In this document: in pieces, positions 36,821 through 46,272 of the stretch | How positions within the stretch are numbered: position 1 is the stretch's first letter | Layout: every line of letters starts with the position of its first letter | From: Pseudomonas sp. CAN1 | GTDB lineage: Bacteria; Pseudomonadota; Gammaproteobacteria; Pseudomonadales; Pseudomonadaceae | Assembly: GCF_030462585.1 (NCBI RefSeq) | Contig: NZ_JASMRU010000009.1 | Location: 61,496 to 111,005 of the forward strand | DNA length: 49,510 nt | Reading direction: 5' to 3' | Program-made: the position numbers and the translations under genes | The notes under the pieces: model-generated | The model's input: only the letters and a program-made list of their open reading frames with translations | The model's database searches: none | Told to the model about the DNA's origin: nothing

Positions 36821-38263
36821 ATGAGCGAACTGTTGTCATCCGTCAGCCAGCACCTGCTGGCCCCCGGTGGTCTGGATATCGACCAGCTGTCGCCGATCCT
36901 GCACGAGCTGAGCGGCCCCGGCATCGACGCCGCCGACCTGTACTTCCAGAGCCAGGTCTCCGAGTCCTGGATGCTCGAGGACGGCATCGTCAAGGAAGGC
37001 AGCTTCCACATGGACCAGGGCGTCGGCGTGCGCGCGCAGTCCGGCGAGAAGACCGGCTTCGCCTACAGCAATGCGATCAACCATGAAGCGCTGATCCAGG
37101 CCGCCCGCGCTGCTCGTTCGATCTCGCGCGCCGGGCAGAACGGCAAGGTGCAGGCGTTCCAGGCCGTGGTGCCGACCCGTCTGTACGCCGGCGAGAATCC
37201 GCTGGACGTGATGAGCCGCGCCGAGAAGGTCGAGCTGCTGCAGAAGATCGATATCGCCACCCGCGCCCTCGATCCGCGCATCCAGCAGGTCACCGTCAGC
37301 CTCGCCGGTGTCTGGGACCAGGTTCTGATCGCCGCGGCAGACGGCTCGCTGGCCGCGGACATTCGCCCGCTGGTGCGTTTCAATGTCAGCGTCATCGTCG
37401 AACAGAACGGCCGTCGCGAGCGTGGCGGTCACGGCGGTGGCGGTCGCACAGACTACAAGTACTTCCTCCAGGAAGACCGCGCCATGAGCTACGCCCGCGA
37501 GGCGCTGCGCCAGGCCCTGGTCAACCTTGAAGCGGTGCCTGCACCGGCCGGCAGCCTGCCGGTGGTGATGGGCGCCGGCTGGTCCGGCGTGCTGCTGCAC
37601 GAAGCCGTGGGCCATGGCCTGGAAGGCGACTTCAACCGCAAGGGCAGCTCGAACTACAGCGGGCGTATCGGCGAGAAGGTCGCCTCCAGCCTGTGCACCA
37701 TCGTCGACGACGGCACCATCGCTGGCCGCCGCGGTTCGCTGTCGGTGGACGACGAAGGCACGCCGACCAACTGCAACGTGCTGATCGAGAACGGCATCCT
37801 CAAGGGCTACATGCAGGACAAGCTCAACGCCCGCCTGATGGGCGTGGCGCGCACCGGCAACGGCCGCCGCGAGTCCTATGCGCACCTGCCGATGCCGCGC
37901 ATGACCAACACCTACATGCTGGCCGGGCAGAGCGACCCGGAGGAGATCATCGCCAGCGTCGAGCGCGGCATCTACTGCGCGAACCTCGGCGGCGGCCAGG
38001 TGGACATCACCAGCGGCAAGTTCGTCTTCGCCACCAGCGAGGCTTACCTGATCGAGAACGGCAAGATCACCCGCCCGGTGAAGGGCGCGACGCTGATCGG
38101 CAACGGTCCGGAAGTGATGAGCCGGGTATCCATGGTCGGCAACGACCTGGCGCTGGACAGCGGCGTGGGCACCTGCGGCAAGGACGGCCAGTCCGTGCCG
38201 GTCGGTGTCGGTCAGCCGACCCTGAAGATCGACGCCATCACCGTCGGCGGCACGGGCGCCTGA
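36821..38263 (+). CDS. tldD: TldD metalloprotease subunit
   Basis: A 480-aa TldD. With PmbA (TldE) it forms the heterodimeric zinc protease that cuts unfolded peptides, matures microcin-type RiPPs and degrades CcdA. Zinc motif HExxxH is at His260-Glu261-His265 ([15 protein letters not shown]), with the later Cys/His environment intact. Start ATG 36821 has GGAG 5 nt upstream; longer in-frame extension runs through the nitrilase gene and was rejected. Its partner pmbA lies 680 bp on, beyond the oppositely oriented yjgA. Confidence 0.96.
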   Translation: MSELLSSVSQHLLAPGGLDIDQLSPILHELSGPGIDAADLYFQSQVSESWMLEDGIVKEGSFHMDQGVGVRAQSGEKTGFAYSNAINHEALIQAARAARSISRAGQNGKVQAFQAVVPTRLYAGENPLDVMSRAEKVELLQKIDIATRALDPRIQQVTVSLAGVWDQVLIAAADGSLAADIRPLVRFNVSVIVEQNGRRERGGHGGGGRTDYKYFLQEDRAMSYAREALRQALVNLEAVPAPAGSLPVVMGAGWSGVLLHEAVGHGLEGDFNRKGSSNYSGRIGEKVASSLCTIVDDGTIAGRRGSLSVDDEGTPTNCNVLIENGILKGYMQDKLNARLMGVARTGNGRRESYAHLPMPRMTNTYMLAGQSDPEEIIASVERGIYCANLGGGQVDITSGKFVFATSEAYLIENGKITRPVKGATLIGNGPEVMSRVSMVGNDLALDSGVGTCGKDGQSVPVGVGQPTLKIDAITVGGTGA

Positions 38264-38303
38264 GGCCGTTGCCAGTGGGACTGGATGTGCGGGACGCGGC
38301 TGC

Positions 38304-38828
38304 TCAGCGCAGGCCGCGTTTGAGCTCGTCCAGCTCGCGGATGTACTTGAAGATCTTCCGCGCCGCGGCCGGAGGCTTGTTGTGAGCGGCCTCGTGCTGG
38401 GCGTGGCGGATCAGCTGGAGCAGATGCTGGCGGTCGCTTTCCGGGTATTCGCCGAAGAAGGCCGACAGCGCGGCGTCACCACCGGTGATCAGGTGGTCGC
38501 GCCAGCGCTCCAGGGCGTGGAAGCGTTCGTTGTACTGGCGGGTGGAGGTATCTACCTGCTCCAGCAGGGCGAGGATGGCCTCGACGTCCTGGTCGCGCAT
38601 CAGCTTGCCGATGAACTGCCGGTGGCGTTTCTTGGCGGCGTTGGCCTTGTGCTTGGGAGCTTCTTCCAGTGCGCGGCGCAGCGGATCGGTGAGCGGCATG
38701 CGGTCGAGCATGTCGGCCTTGAGCGCAGTCAGGCGCTCGCCGAGTTCCTGCAGCGCGTGCATTTCGCGTTTTACTTGCGTCTTGCTCTTCTCATCGAAAA
38801 GCGAGTCGTCATCGTGAATTTCAGCCAT
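38304..38828 (-). CDS. darP: Ribosome-associated protein DarP/YjgA (DUF615)
   Basis: A 174-aa YjgA-family protein that promotes late 50S ribosomal subunit assembly. Start at [21 protein letters not shown] was chosen by homology (an upstream extension is proline-glycine rich and non-conserved). Helical, rich in charge: [26 protein letters not shown] and [15 protein letters not shown] are family segments. It is in the opposite orientation between tldD and pmbA, an order shared with P. aeruginosa. Confidence 0.92.
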   Translation of the reverse strand: MAEIHDDDSLFDEKSKTQVKREMHALQELGERLTALKADMLDRMPLTDPLRRALEEAPKHKANAAKKRHRQFIGKLMRDQDVEAILALLEQVDTSTRQYNERFHALERWRDHLITGGDAALSAFFGEYPESDRQHLLQLIRHAQHEAAHNKPPAAARKIFKYIRELDELKRGLR

Positions 38829-38944
38829 GGCGGGGGTCTCGTTGAAAACGCCGCCATGATAACGAGTCAGGGGCCGCTTGTCCGGCCCGCGCCGGTTGCC
38901 GCCGCCTGATGGCGGGGCCGGACCATGAACAGGAGAGGCATGCA

Positions 38945-40294
38945 ATGAGCGAACACAACCCGGCAGTGAGCCCGGAGGTCCTTCCCGAACTGCGCGAGCA
39001 GGTCGAGCGGATCATCGCCGAGGCCACCCGGCAGGGCGCCAGCGCCTGCGAAGTGGCGGTGTCGGTGGAGCAGGGGCTGTCGACCTCGGTGCGCCAGGGT
39101 GAAGTCGAGACCGTCGAGTTCAACCGCGACCAGGGCTTCGGCATCACCCTCTACGTCGGCCAGCGCAAGGGCTCGGCGAGCACCTCGGCCACCGGCGCGG
39201 ACGCCATCCGCGAGACCGTAGCGGCGGCGCTGGCGATTGCCAAGCACGCCTCCGAAGACGATTGCGCCGGGCTGGCCGATCCGGCGCTGATGGCCCGTGA
39301 CCTGCCGGACCTGGACCTGTACCACGGCTGGTCGATCACCCCCGACCAGGCCATCGAGCGCGCACTGGCCTGCGAGGCCGCCGCGTTCGCCACCGACAAG
39401 CGCGTCACCAAGGCCGACGGCACCACGCTGAACACCCACCAGGGCTGCCGCGTCTACGGCAACAGCCACGGCTTCGTCGGCGGCTATGCCAGCACCCGCC
39501 ACAGCCTGAGCTGCGTGATGATCGCCGAGCTGGAAGGGCAGATGCAGCGCGACTACTGGTATGACGTGAACCGTCGCGGCGACCTGCTGGCCAGCCCCGA
39601 ATCCATCGGCCGTCGCGCTGCCGAACGTGCTGCCAGCCGCCTGGGCGCGCGGCCGGTGCCGACCGCGGAAGTGCCGGTGCTGTTCGCCCCGGAAGTCGCC
39701 GTCGGCCTGTTCGGCCACTTCCTCGGCGCGATCTCCGGCGGCAGCCTGTACCGCAAGTCGTCCTTCCTCGAAGGCGCACTGGGCCAGCGGCTGTTCCCGG
39801 AATGGCTGACCCTGGACGAGCGCCCGCTGGTGCGCGGCGCGCTGGGCAGCGCCTCGTTCGACAACGACGGCCTGGCGACCTACGCCAAGCCCTTCGTCGA
39901 GGGCGGCGAGCTGGTCTCCTACGTGCTCGGCACCTACTCCGGGCGCAAGCTGGGCATGCCCAGCACGGCCAACTCCGGCGGTGTGCACAACCTGTTCGTC
40001 AGCCATGGCGACGAAGACCAGGCCGCCCTGATCCGCCGCATGGGCCGGGGCCTGCTGGTCACCGAGCTGATGGGGCAGGGCGTCAACCTGGTGACCGGCG
40101 ACTACTCCCGTGGCGCTGGCGGTTACTGGGTAGAGAACGGCGAAATCCAGTTCCCGGTGCAGGAAGTCACCATCGCTGCCAACCTGCGCGACCTGTTCCG
40201 CAACATCGTCGCCATCGGCAATGACGTGGAGTACCGCGGCAACCTGCATACCGGCTCCGTGCTCATCGAAAAGATGATGGTCGCCGGCAACTGA
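38945..40294 (+). CDS. pmbA: PmbA/TldE metalloprotease partner subunit
   Basis: A 449-aa PmbA. It lacks the HExxxH of TldD and serves as the non-catalytic partner in the TldD/E protease. N-terminal [25 protein letters not shown], the [19 protein letters not shown] strand pattern and the C-terminal [18 protein letters not shown] and [23 protein letters not shown] blocks are conserved. Start ATG 38945 follows AGGAGAGG by 8-9 nt. A strong terminator follows at 40359. Confidence 0.95.
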   Translation: MSEHNPAVSPEVLPELREQVERIIAEATRQGASACEVAVSVEQGLSTSVRQGEVETVEFNRDQGFGITLYVGQRKGSASTSATGADAIRETVAAALAIAKHASEDDCAGLADPALMARDLPDLDLYHGWSITPDQAIERALACEAAAFATDKRVTKADGTTLNTHQGCRVYGNSHGFVGGYASTRHSLSCVMIAELEGQMQRDYWYDVNRRGDLLASPESIGRRAAERAASRLGARPVPTAEVPVLFAPEVAVGLFGHFLGAISGGSLYRKSSFLEGALGQRLFPEWLTLDERPLVRGALGSASFDNDGLATYAKPFVEGGELVSYVLGTYSGRKLGMPSTANSGGVHNLFVSHGDEDQAALIRRMGRGLLVTELMGQGVNLVTGDYSRGAGGYWVENGEIQFPVQEVTIAANLRDLFRNIVAIGNDVEYRGNLHTGSVLIEKMMVAGN

Positions 40295-40358
40295 TCCACC
40301 CGCCGCGGCCCCGCTGGCCGCGGCTTTCAGCCCTTCCTCGATCCCCCTCCCAGGACCC

Positions 40359-40396
40359 GCCGCCCAGCGCAATGCGCTCGGGCGGCTTGTTTTTTT
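40359..40396 (+). terminator. Rho-independent terminator after pmbA
   Basis: GCCGCCC (40359-40365) pairs with GGGCGGC (40380-40386) and AGCGC with GCGCT inside it, one-base bulge, 3-nt loop AAT; then TTGTTTTTTT to 40396. A strong intrinsic terminator that isolates pmbA from the Fur-regulated operon. Confidence 0.92.
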
Positions 40397-40409
40397 GATT
40401 CTCGCAAAC

Positions 40410-40428
40410 AATAATCAATCTCATTATC
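40410..40428 (-). promoter_or_regulatory. Fur box upstream of fagA-fumC-sodA
   Basis: The reverse complement reads GATAATGAGATTGATTATT, matching 15 of 19 bases of the Fur consensus GATAATGATAATCATTATC. It ends 15 bp before the fagA ATG, so Fe-Fur bound here would block initiation. This fits the known iron-repressed fagA-fumC-sodA operon of P. aeruginosa. Confidence 0.88.
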
Positions 40429-40443
40429 GGTTGAGGGATTGCC

Positions 40444-40827
40444 ATGTTTGCCGACGTCGACAGCTCGATCACCGACCGCTGGTACCTGCTGGGCACGCGC
40501 ATCCGCTGCGCCCTGGAGCCGAACGAGCCGCGGCTGGTCGAGCAGTACCTGTGCGAAGCGCGCTACCTGGCGGCCTGGGAGCCGGTACCGGCCTGGCGCC
40601 TGTTCGAAAAGTGCTTCCAGTTGCTGCTCGACAGCAGCCGCGACATCGCGCTGCCCTGGCACTGGCGCGTGCTCTGCCTGGATCACGCCTACCTCCCATT
40701 GCGAGAACTGCAACGCCTGGCGACTTCGACCGCCCAGCGCCAACGCCTTTGCCTGCTCGGCCGGCGCATGGCGCAGCAGGAGATGGCGCCTTCCCTGAGA
40801 CTGCAAGAAGGAATCGAGAATGACTGA
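40444..40827 (+). CDS. fagA: FagA, iron-starvation operon protein
   Basis: A 127-aa soluble protein of unknown biochemical function, first gene of the Fur-regulated operon. It has no signal peptide or membrane helix; it is rich in Trp, Cys and Arg (DRWYLLGTRIRCALEPNEPR, VPAWRLFEKCFQLLLDS, LPWHWRVLCLDHAYLP). GAGGG lies 7 nt before the ATG. Its end overlaps the fumC start by 8 bp, implying coupled translation. Name taken from the homologous Fur-associated gene in P. aeruginosa. Confidence 0.85.
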   Translation: MFADVDSSITDRWYLLGTRIRCALEPNEPRLVEQYLCEARYLAAWEPVPAWRLFEKCFQLLLDSSRDIALPWHWRVLCLDHAYLPLRELQRLATSTAQRQRLCLLGRRMAQQEMAPSLRLQEGIEND

Positions 40828-42196
40828 CAGCCGTATTGAACGCGACAGCATGGGTGAACTGCAGGTGCCGGCTTCGGCACTTTACGGCGCCCAGACGCAG
40901 CGGGCGGTGAACAACTTCCCGGTGAGCGGCCAGCGTATGCCGCGTCCGTTCATCCGCGCGCTGCTGCTGGCCAAGGCGGCCGCGGCGCGTGCCAATGTCA
41001 GCCTGGAGCAGCTGGACGCGGAAACCGGCGCCGCCATCGTCGCCGCCTGCGAGGAACTGCTGGCCGGTGACCTGCAGCAGCACTTCCCGGTGGACGTGTT
41101 CCAGATCGGCTCGGGCACCAGCTCCAACATGAACGCCAACGAGGTGGTCGCCACCCTCGCCAGCCGCCGCCTGGGCCAGCCGGTCAACGCCAACGACCAG
41201 GTCAACTGCGGGCAGAGCAGCAACGACATCATCCCCTCGACCATTCACATCAGCGCAGCGCTGGAGATCCACCAGCACCTGCTGCCCGCCCTGGAGCACC
41301 TGCACGCCACCCTGGAGAAGAAGGGCAAGGCGGTGCATCAGCATGTGAAAACCGGACGTACCCACCTGATGGACGCCATGCCGGTGCGCCTGAGCCAGGT
41401 GCTCGGTGGCTGGGCGCAGCAGGTGCGCCAGGCATCCCAGGGCATCGAGGCACAACTGCCGGCGCTGCAGCAACTCGCACAGGGCGGCACTGCGGTAGGC
41501 ACCGGTGTGAATGCCCATCCGCAGTTCTCCGCGCGTTTCTGCGAGGAACTCAATGGCCTGACCGGCCTGGTGTTCCGCCCCGGTGACGACTTCTTCGCGC
41601 TGATCGGCGCCCAGGACATCGCCGTGGCTGCCTCCGGCCAGCTCAAGGCCCTGGCTGTAGCGCTGATGAAGATCGCCAACGACCTGCGCTGGATGAACTC
41701 CGGCCCGCTGGCGGGCCTCGCCGAGATCGAGCTGGAGGCGCTGCAGCCGGGCTCCTCGATCATGCCCGGCAAGGTCAACCCGGTGATCCCGGAAGCCACT
41801 GCCATGGTCGCCGCCCAGGTGATGGGCAACGACACCACCATCGCTGTCGCCGGGCAGTCCGGCAACTTCGAGCTGAACGTGATGCTGCCGGTGATCGCCG
41901 ACAACCTGCTGCACAGCATTCACCTGCTGGCCAATGTCAGCCGCCTGCTGGCGGACAAGGCCATCGCCACTTTCAAGGTCAACGAGGCGAGCCTGCGCGA
42001 GGCGTTGTCGCGCAACCCGATCCTGGTCACCGCGCTGAACCCGATCATCGGCTACCAGAAGGCCGCCGAGATCGCCAAGCAGGCCTACCGCGAGGGTCGG
42101 CCGATCATCGATGTCGCCCTGGAAAACCCTGATCTGGATCGCGCCCGCCTCGAACAATTGCTCGATCCCGAGAAGCTCACCGCCGGCGGACTTTGA
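40820..42196 (+). CDS. fumC: Class II fumarate hydratase (iron-independent)
   Basis: A 458-aa FumC that converts fumarate and malate without an iron-sulphur cluster, replacing iron-dependent FumA under iron limitation. Signature GSSIMPGKVNPVIPE with the catalytic Ser loop; also IGSGTSSNMNANEV, NDIIPSTIHI and GRTHLMDAMPV substrate-binding segments. Overlaps fagA by 8 bp. The Fur box two genes upstream explains its regulation. Confidence 0.96.
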   Translation: MTDSRIERDSMGELQVPASALYGAQTQRAVNNFPVSGQRMPRPFIRALLLAKAAAARANVSLEQLDAETGAAIVAACEELLAGDLQQHFPVDVFQIGSGTSSNMNANEVVATLASRRLGQPVNANDQVNCGQSSNDIIPSTIHISAALEIHQHLLPALEHLHATLEKKGKAVHQHVKTGRTHLMDAMPVRLSQVLGGWAQQVRQASQGIEAQLPALQQLAQGGTAVGTGVNAHPQFSARFCEELNGLTGLVFRPGDDFFALIGAQDIAVAASGQLKALAVALMKIANDLRWMNSGPLAGLAEIELEALQPGSSIMPGKVNPVIPEATAMVAAQVMGNDTTIAVAGQSGNFELNVMLPVIADNLLHSIHLLANVSRLLADKAIATFKVNEASLREALSRNPILVTALNPIIGYQKAAEIAKQAYREGRPIIDVALENPDLDRARLEQLLDPEKLTAGGL

Positions 42197-42225
42197 GTCC
42201 GCCCCACCCGCTGGAGGAACCTGCC

Positions 42226-42675
42226 ATGCGTCATTGGCAACGCACCATCGAACTGGGCAACCGCTGCTTCATTCGTCAGGAACTGATCGATGCCCGTGAG
42301 CACTACCTCCACGCCCTGGCGCTGGCGCAGGTGCTGCTGGATCGCTGGCATGACGCCGAGGAGGCGGTGATGGCCTTCGTCATCTCCCACCACAACCTCG
42401 GCGACCTGCACCTGCAACTGGGCCAGCCGGAAGAGACCGCCGAGTACCTCTGCGCCTGCCACGAGCGCCTGCTGGCGCTGGGCGAGGACCTGCGCAAATG
42501 CGCGGATCTGCGCGCCGCAGCGGTGCAGCACAGCCGCCGCACCTACGTCGAGCTGCTGAATTTCATCGGCGAGCACGGCACCTACCCGCGCACCCAGCGC
42601 CTGCTGCGCCGCCAGGGCGCGGTGGAGCTGCGTCCGGGGTTGTTCACCGCCGTGCATTCCATGCGCTACCACTGA
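42226..42675 (+). CDS. Conserved protein of the fagA-fumC-sodA operon
   Basis: A 149-aa protein I cannot assign a function. It is helical and TPR-like in appearance: [30 protein letters not shown] and [22 protein letters not shown] pack as repeated helix pairs of about 34 residues. No signal peptide. ATG 42226 was chosen because GGAGGA lies 7-8 nt upstream; the reading frame is open to a TTG at 42193 overlapping fumC. Lies between fumC and sodA in the same order as PA4469 in P. aeruginosa, so it is part of the iron-starvation response. Confidence 0.82.
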   Translation: MRHWQRTIELGNRCFIRQELIDAREHYLHALALAQVLLDRWHDAEEAVMAFVISHHNLGDLHLQLGQPEETAEYLCACHERLLALGEDLRKCADLRAAAVQHSRRTYVELLNFIGEHGTYPRTQRLLRRQGAVELRPGLFTAVHSMRYH

Positions 42676-42688
42676 AGAAGGTTCGAAG

Positions 42689-43315
42689 ATGCCTCACGTC
42701 CTGCCTGCCTTGCCCTACGCCTACGATGCCCTGGAACCGCACATCGATGCGCAGACCATGGAAATCCACCACAGCAAGCACCATCAGACCTACATCAACA
42801 ACCTCAATGCTGCGCTGGAAGGCACCGAGTTTGCCGAAGTACCGGTGGAGCAGTTGCTGCAGAAGCTCGACAGCCTCCCCGCCGCCCTGCGTGGCCCGGT
42901 GATCAACAATGGCGGTGGCCACGCCAACCACTCGCTGTTCTGGACCGTGATGGCGCCGGACGGCGGCGGTCAGCCGCAGGAGGAACTGCGCCAGGCGATA
43001 GACGCCGAGCTGGGTGGCTACGACGCCTTCTGCCAGGCCTTCACCAAGGCCGCGCTGACCCGCTTCGGCAGCGGCTGGGCGTGGCTGAGTGTCGACCCGC
43101 AGGGCCGACTCGTCGTCGAGAGCAGCGGCAACCAGGACAGCCCGCTGATGCAGGGCAACCTGCCGATCCTCGGTCTCGACGTCTGGGAACACGCCTACTA
43201 CCTGCGCTACCAGAACCGCCGGCCGGAATACATCGCGGCCTTCTACAACGTGGTCGCGTGGCCGGAAGTGCTGCGGCGCTACCGCGTGGCGCAGCAGGCG
43301 CGAGGCAAAGGATGA
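42689..43315 (+). CDS. sodA: Manganese superoxide dismutase
   Basis: A 208-aa Mn-SOD that replaces the Fe enzyme when iron is scarce. Metal ligands are in [24 protein letters not shown], and [20 protein letters not shown]. The Gly before the second ligand helix and Gln in SSGNQDSPL favour manganese over iron. Last gene of the Fur operon in the order known for P. aeruginosa sodM. No signal peptide, so cytosolic. Confidence 0.95.
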   Translation: MPHVLPALPYAYDALEPHIDAQTMEIHHSKHHQTYINNLNAALEGTEFAEVPVEQLLQKLDSLPAALRGPVINNGGGHANHSLFWTVMAPDGGGQPQEELRQAIDAELGGYDAFCQAFTKAALTRFGSGWAWLSVDPQGRLVVESSGNQDSPLMQGNLPILGLDVWEHAYYLRYQNRRPEYIAAFYNVVAWPEVLRRYRVAQQARGKG

Positions 43316-43331
43316 AACCCAGGACGGCAGC

Positions 43332-44231
43332 ATGCGTCTGATCGTGCAGAGTCTGCGTGAAAGCGGAGGACGCAATTTGCGTTGGTTGCTGGGACTGACC
43401 ATCGTCCTCGGCGGTGGTGTGCTCGCGTTCCAGCAACTCATGGAACTGGCGCGTCTGCAGCTGTCACCGCCGATGTACCTGGCCTTGCATGGCGGCATGT
43501 TGTGCGCGCTCGGGACCGCCGTGGGCGCGCTGCCGGTGCTGCTGGTGCGCAGTATGCCGGCGCGCATCGCTGATGCCCTGCTCGGCTTCGGCGCTGGCGT
43601 GATGCTGGCGGCTACCGCGTTCTCCCTGCTGCTGCCGGCGCTGGAGGCTGCCGAAGCGGCGGGCCGCCCGACCTGGCTGGCCTCGCTGCTGGTGAGTCTC
43701 GGCCTGGCCCTGGGCGCTTTCGGCCTCGCCGTGTTCGGCCGGGTGCTGGAAGAGGCCCAGGAGAATATCCAGGGTGTCGCCGAAGGCAAGGTGCCAGCGC
43801 GCATCCTGCTGTTCGTCGCGGCCATCGTCCTGCACAACATTCCCGAAGGCATGGCCGTGGGCGTTGCCGCCGGCGGCGAGGTGCAGGGAGCCAGCGGCCT
43901 GGCGCTGGGCATTGCGCTGCAGGACGTGCCCGAAGGGCTGGCGATTGCGCTGGTGCTGGCAGGGGCGGGTGTGTCGCGCGGCAAGGCGGCATTGGCCGGC
44001 GCGGCTTCCGGGCTGGTCGAACCGTTGTTCGCGGTGCTCTGCGCCTGGCTGATCGGCATCTCGCGGATGTTCCTGCCCTGGGGGCTGGCCGCGGCAGCGG
44101 GCGCGATGCTCTATGTGGTGGTGCGCGAGATCATTCCCGAATCGCAGCGACGCGGCCATGCGGCGCAGGCCACCCAGGGGCTGATCATCGGCTTCTGTCT
44201 GATGATGGTTCTGGATACGTCGCTGGGCTGA
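43332..44231 (+). CDS. ZIP-family divalent metal transporter
   Basis: A 299-aa membrane protein with about eight helices. The ZIP metal-site motifs are HNIPEGMAVG in helix IV and LQDVPEGLAIAL in helix V. It starts 16 bp after sodA with AGGA upstream and is probably the last cotranscribed gene, which suggests manganese (or zinc/iron) supply for the Mn-SOD; that is inference. Closely related to ZupT/GufA. Convergent with ptsO with a 12-bp gap. Confidence 0.9.
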   Translation: MRLIVQSLRESGGRNLRWLLGLTIVLGGGVLAFQQLMELARLQLSPPMYLALHGGMLCALGTAVGALPVLLVRSMPARIADALLGFGAGVMLAATAFSLLLPALEAAEAAGRPTWLASLLVSLGLALGAFGLAVFGRVLEEAQENIQGVAEGKVPARILLFVAAIVLHNIPEGMAVGVAAGGEVQGASGLALGIALQDVPEGLAIALVLAGAGVSRGKAALAGAASGLVEPLFAVLCAWLIGISRMFLPWGLAAAAGAMLYVVVREIIPESQRRGHAAQATQGLIIGFCLMMVLDTSLG

Positions 44232-44243
44232 TGGCCCGGCGCG

Positions 44244-44516
44244 TCACTCGCCTTCGTCGAAGTAGTTCTCGATCAATTCGACCAGCGCCTTGAGCGCCTC
44301 GTCTTCCTGCTCGCCTTCGGCTGCGAGGTGCAGATTGGTGCCCTTGCCCGCGGCGAGCATCATCACGGCCATGATGCTCTTGCCGTCCACCGTGCTCTCG
44401 GGGTTGCGACCCACGCGAACCTGGCAGGGGAAACGACCCGCGACGCCGACGAATTTGGCCGCCGCACGGGCGTGCAGACCAAGCTTGTTGATGATGGTGA
44501 CTTCGAGGGCGGGCAT
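44244..44516 (-). CDS. ptsO: NPr, HPr-like phosphocarrier of the nitrogen PTS
   Basis: A 90-aa HPr-family protein. Phosphorylation site His15 lies in NKLGLHARAAAKFV; the Ser46-type motif is GKSIMAVMML. It passes phosphate from PtsP to PtsN. Last gene of the rpoN-hpf-ptsN-rapZ-ptsO cluster. Confidence 0.95.
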   Translation of the reverse strand: MPALEVTIINKLGLHARAAAKFVGVAGRFPCQVRVGRNPESTVDGKSIMAVMMLAAGKGTNLHLAAEGEQEDEALKALVELIENYFDEGE

Positions 44517-44549
44517 CGCGAGGGGCTGTCCTTTTGTTGTGTGTCGCTG

Positions 44550-45407
44550 CTAGCTCAGGTCGCGGTGGCGAATCTGTACGTTGGTAAGACTTTCCTTGAG
44601 GGCCTGACCGATGCGCTCGGCAATATAGGTCGAGCGGTGCTGGCCACCGGTGCAGCCGATGGCGATGGTCACGTAGGCCCGGTTGCTCGCGGCGAAGCGC
44701 GGCAGCCATTTGTTCAGGTAGGCGAGGATGTCCTGGTACATCTCCTCGACGTCGGGTTGCGCCGCGAGGTATTCCTGGACCTCCGCTTCCAGCCCGGTGT
44801 GCTCGCGCAGCTCGGGCTTCCAGTAGGGGTTGGGCAGGCAGCGCACATCGAACACCAGGTCGGCGTCCACCGGCATGCCACGCTTGAAACCGAAGGACTC
44901 GACCAGGAACGCCGTGCCCAGTTCGGGCTTGTTCAGCAGGCGCAGCTTGAGCACGTCGCGCAGCTGGTAGAGGTTCAGGTTCGTGGTGTTGAGCTTGAGA
45001 TCGGCGAGATCGGCGATCGGCGCCAGCAGATTCGTCTCGTCGGCGATGGCTTCGGCCAGCGAGCGGGTATCGGTGGTCAGCGGGTGCCGCCGGCGGGTCT
45101 CGGAGAAGCGCTTGAGCAGCGTTTCGTCATCGGCATCGAGGTACAGCACGTCGCACTGGATGTGCTTGTCGCGGGCTTCCTGCAGCAGCTCCGGGAAACG
45201 CTGCAGCTGGCTGGGCAGGTTGCGCGCATCGATGGACACCGCCACCTGCGGGTGCAGCAGCTCGGTGTGCAGCAGAGCGCGCTGGGCCAGGTCCGGGAGG
45301 AGGCTGGCCGGCAGGTTGTCGATGCAGTAGAAGCCGTTGTCCTCGAGCACGTTGAGCGCGGTGCTCTTGCCCGAGCCGGATCTCCCACTGATGATGATCA
45401 GGCGCAT
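44550..45407 (-). CDS. rapZ: RapZ, RNase adapter protein
   Basis: A 285-aa P-loop protein (YvcJ/YhbJ). Walker A is GRSGSGKST near residue 8, Walker B-like [24 protein letters not shown], and the C-terminal domain contains [22 protein letters not shown] sequence ([17 protein letters not shown]). In enterics RapZ binds GlmZ sRNA and guides RNase E; the pseudomonad role is less clear. Starts 2 bp after the ptsN stop. Confidence 0.95.
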   Translation of the reverse strand: MRLIIISGRSGSGKSTALNVLEDNGFYCIDNLPASLLPDLAQRALLHTELLHPQVAVSIDARNLPSQLQRFPELLQEARDKHIQCDVLYLDADDETLLKRFSETRRRHPLTTDTRSLAEAIADETNLLAPIADLADLKLNTTNLNLYQLRDVLKLRLLNKPELGTAFLVESFGFKRGMPVDADLVFDVRCLPNPYWKPELREHTGLEAEVQEYLAAQPDVEEMYQDILAYLNKWLPRFAASNRAYVTIAIGCTGGQHRSTYIAERIGQALKESLTNVQIRHRDLS

Positions 45408-45409
45408 GT

Positions 45410-45877
45410 TCAGTGCCCGTTGTTCTGGAAGTCCACGACGATCCGGTACAGGTCCTCGCCGTTGGCGGCGTGACGCAGGCGGTCGCGGACGTCGGAGCGG
45501 TCGAGCATGGAGGCGATCTGCCGCAGCAGTTCCAGGTGTTCCTCGGTGGCGGCTTCCGGCACCAGCAGCACGAACACCAGATCGACCGGCGCGCCGTCGA
45601 GGGCGTCGAAGTCCACCGGGTGGTCCAGGTGCAGGATGGCGCTGATGGGTGACTGGCAGCCGGGCAGGCGGCAGTGCGGAATCGCGATACCGTTGCCGAA
45701 ACCGGTGGAGCCCAGGCGTTCCCGGGCTACCAGGCTGTCGAAGATGTCTTGGGAATCGAAACCCGGCAGCTCGCGAGCCACCAGGTTGGCGATTTGTTCG
45801 AGGACGCGCTTCTTGCTGCCGCCCGGCACGTTCACGAGGGAACGGCCGGGGGTCAGGATTTGCTCAAGTCGGATCAT
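45410..45877 (-). CDS. ptsN: EIIA(Ntr) regulatory PTS protein
   Basis: A 155-aa EIIA of the nitrogen PTS. The phosphorylated residue is His68 in [13 protein letters not shown]. It regulates potassium transport, PHA or sigma-54-linked outputs depending on species. No clear Shine-Dalgarno sequence; translation may be coupled to hpf, whose stop is 9 bp upstream. Confidence 0.96.
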   Translation of the reverse strand: MIRLEQILTPGRSLVNVPGGSKKRVLEQIANLVARELPGFDSQDIFDSLVARERLGSTGFGNGIAIPHCRLPGCQSPISAILHLDHPVDFDALDGAPVDLVFVLLVPEAATEEHLELLRQIASMLDRSDVRDRLRHAANGEDLYRIVVDFQNNGH

Positions 45878-45886
45878 AGAGAGGGG

Positions 45887-46195
45887 TTAACGAACACCGA
45901 CACCTTGCTGGCGTTCGAGGTATTTTTCCTTGTGCTTGATCAGTTGGCGGTCGAGTTTGTCGGTGAGCAGGTCGATGGCCGCGTACATGTCTTCATGTTC
46001 GGCGCAGGCCACCACTTCGCCACCGGCGATGTGGAGGGTGGCTTCAATTTTCTGCTTCAGCTTTTCGACCTCCATGATGACCTGAACATTGGTGATCTTG
46101 TCGAAGTGGCGCTCCAGTCGGCCCAGTTTCTCGCCAACGTAGTCGCGCAGGGCGTCGGTCACATCCAGTTGATGTCCACTGATGTTGACTTGCAT
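45887..46195 (-). CDS. hpf: Hibernation promoting factor (short HPF)
   Basis: A 102-aa short-form ribosome hibernation factor. The start QVNISGHQLDVTDALRDYVGEKLGRLERHFD and the basic/acidic alternation (EHEDMYAAIDLLTDKLDRQL) are typical. It favours 100S ribosome dimers in stationary phase. AAGGAGA precedes the ATG. Follows rpoN by 77 bp. Confidence 0.96.
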   Translation of the reverse strand: MQVNISGHQLDVTDALRDYVGEKLGRLERHFDKITNVQVIMEVEKLKQKIEATLHIAGGEVVACAEHEDMYAAIDLLTDKLDRQLIKHKEKYLERQQGVGVR

Positions 46196-46272
46196 ACCGC
46201 TTTCTCCTTGTTGCCGTGTGTAAGTGGCAGGTTATGTGGCCTGCCGCCGGAACACTTTGGCGTGGATCAACG

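Noticed and set aside
36821..40294. RiPP biosynthesis locus around tldD/pmbA
   Set aside because: No precursor peptide, cyclodehydratase or exporter is nearby; TldD/PmbA are the usual housekeeping pair.
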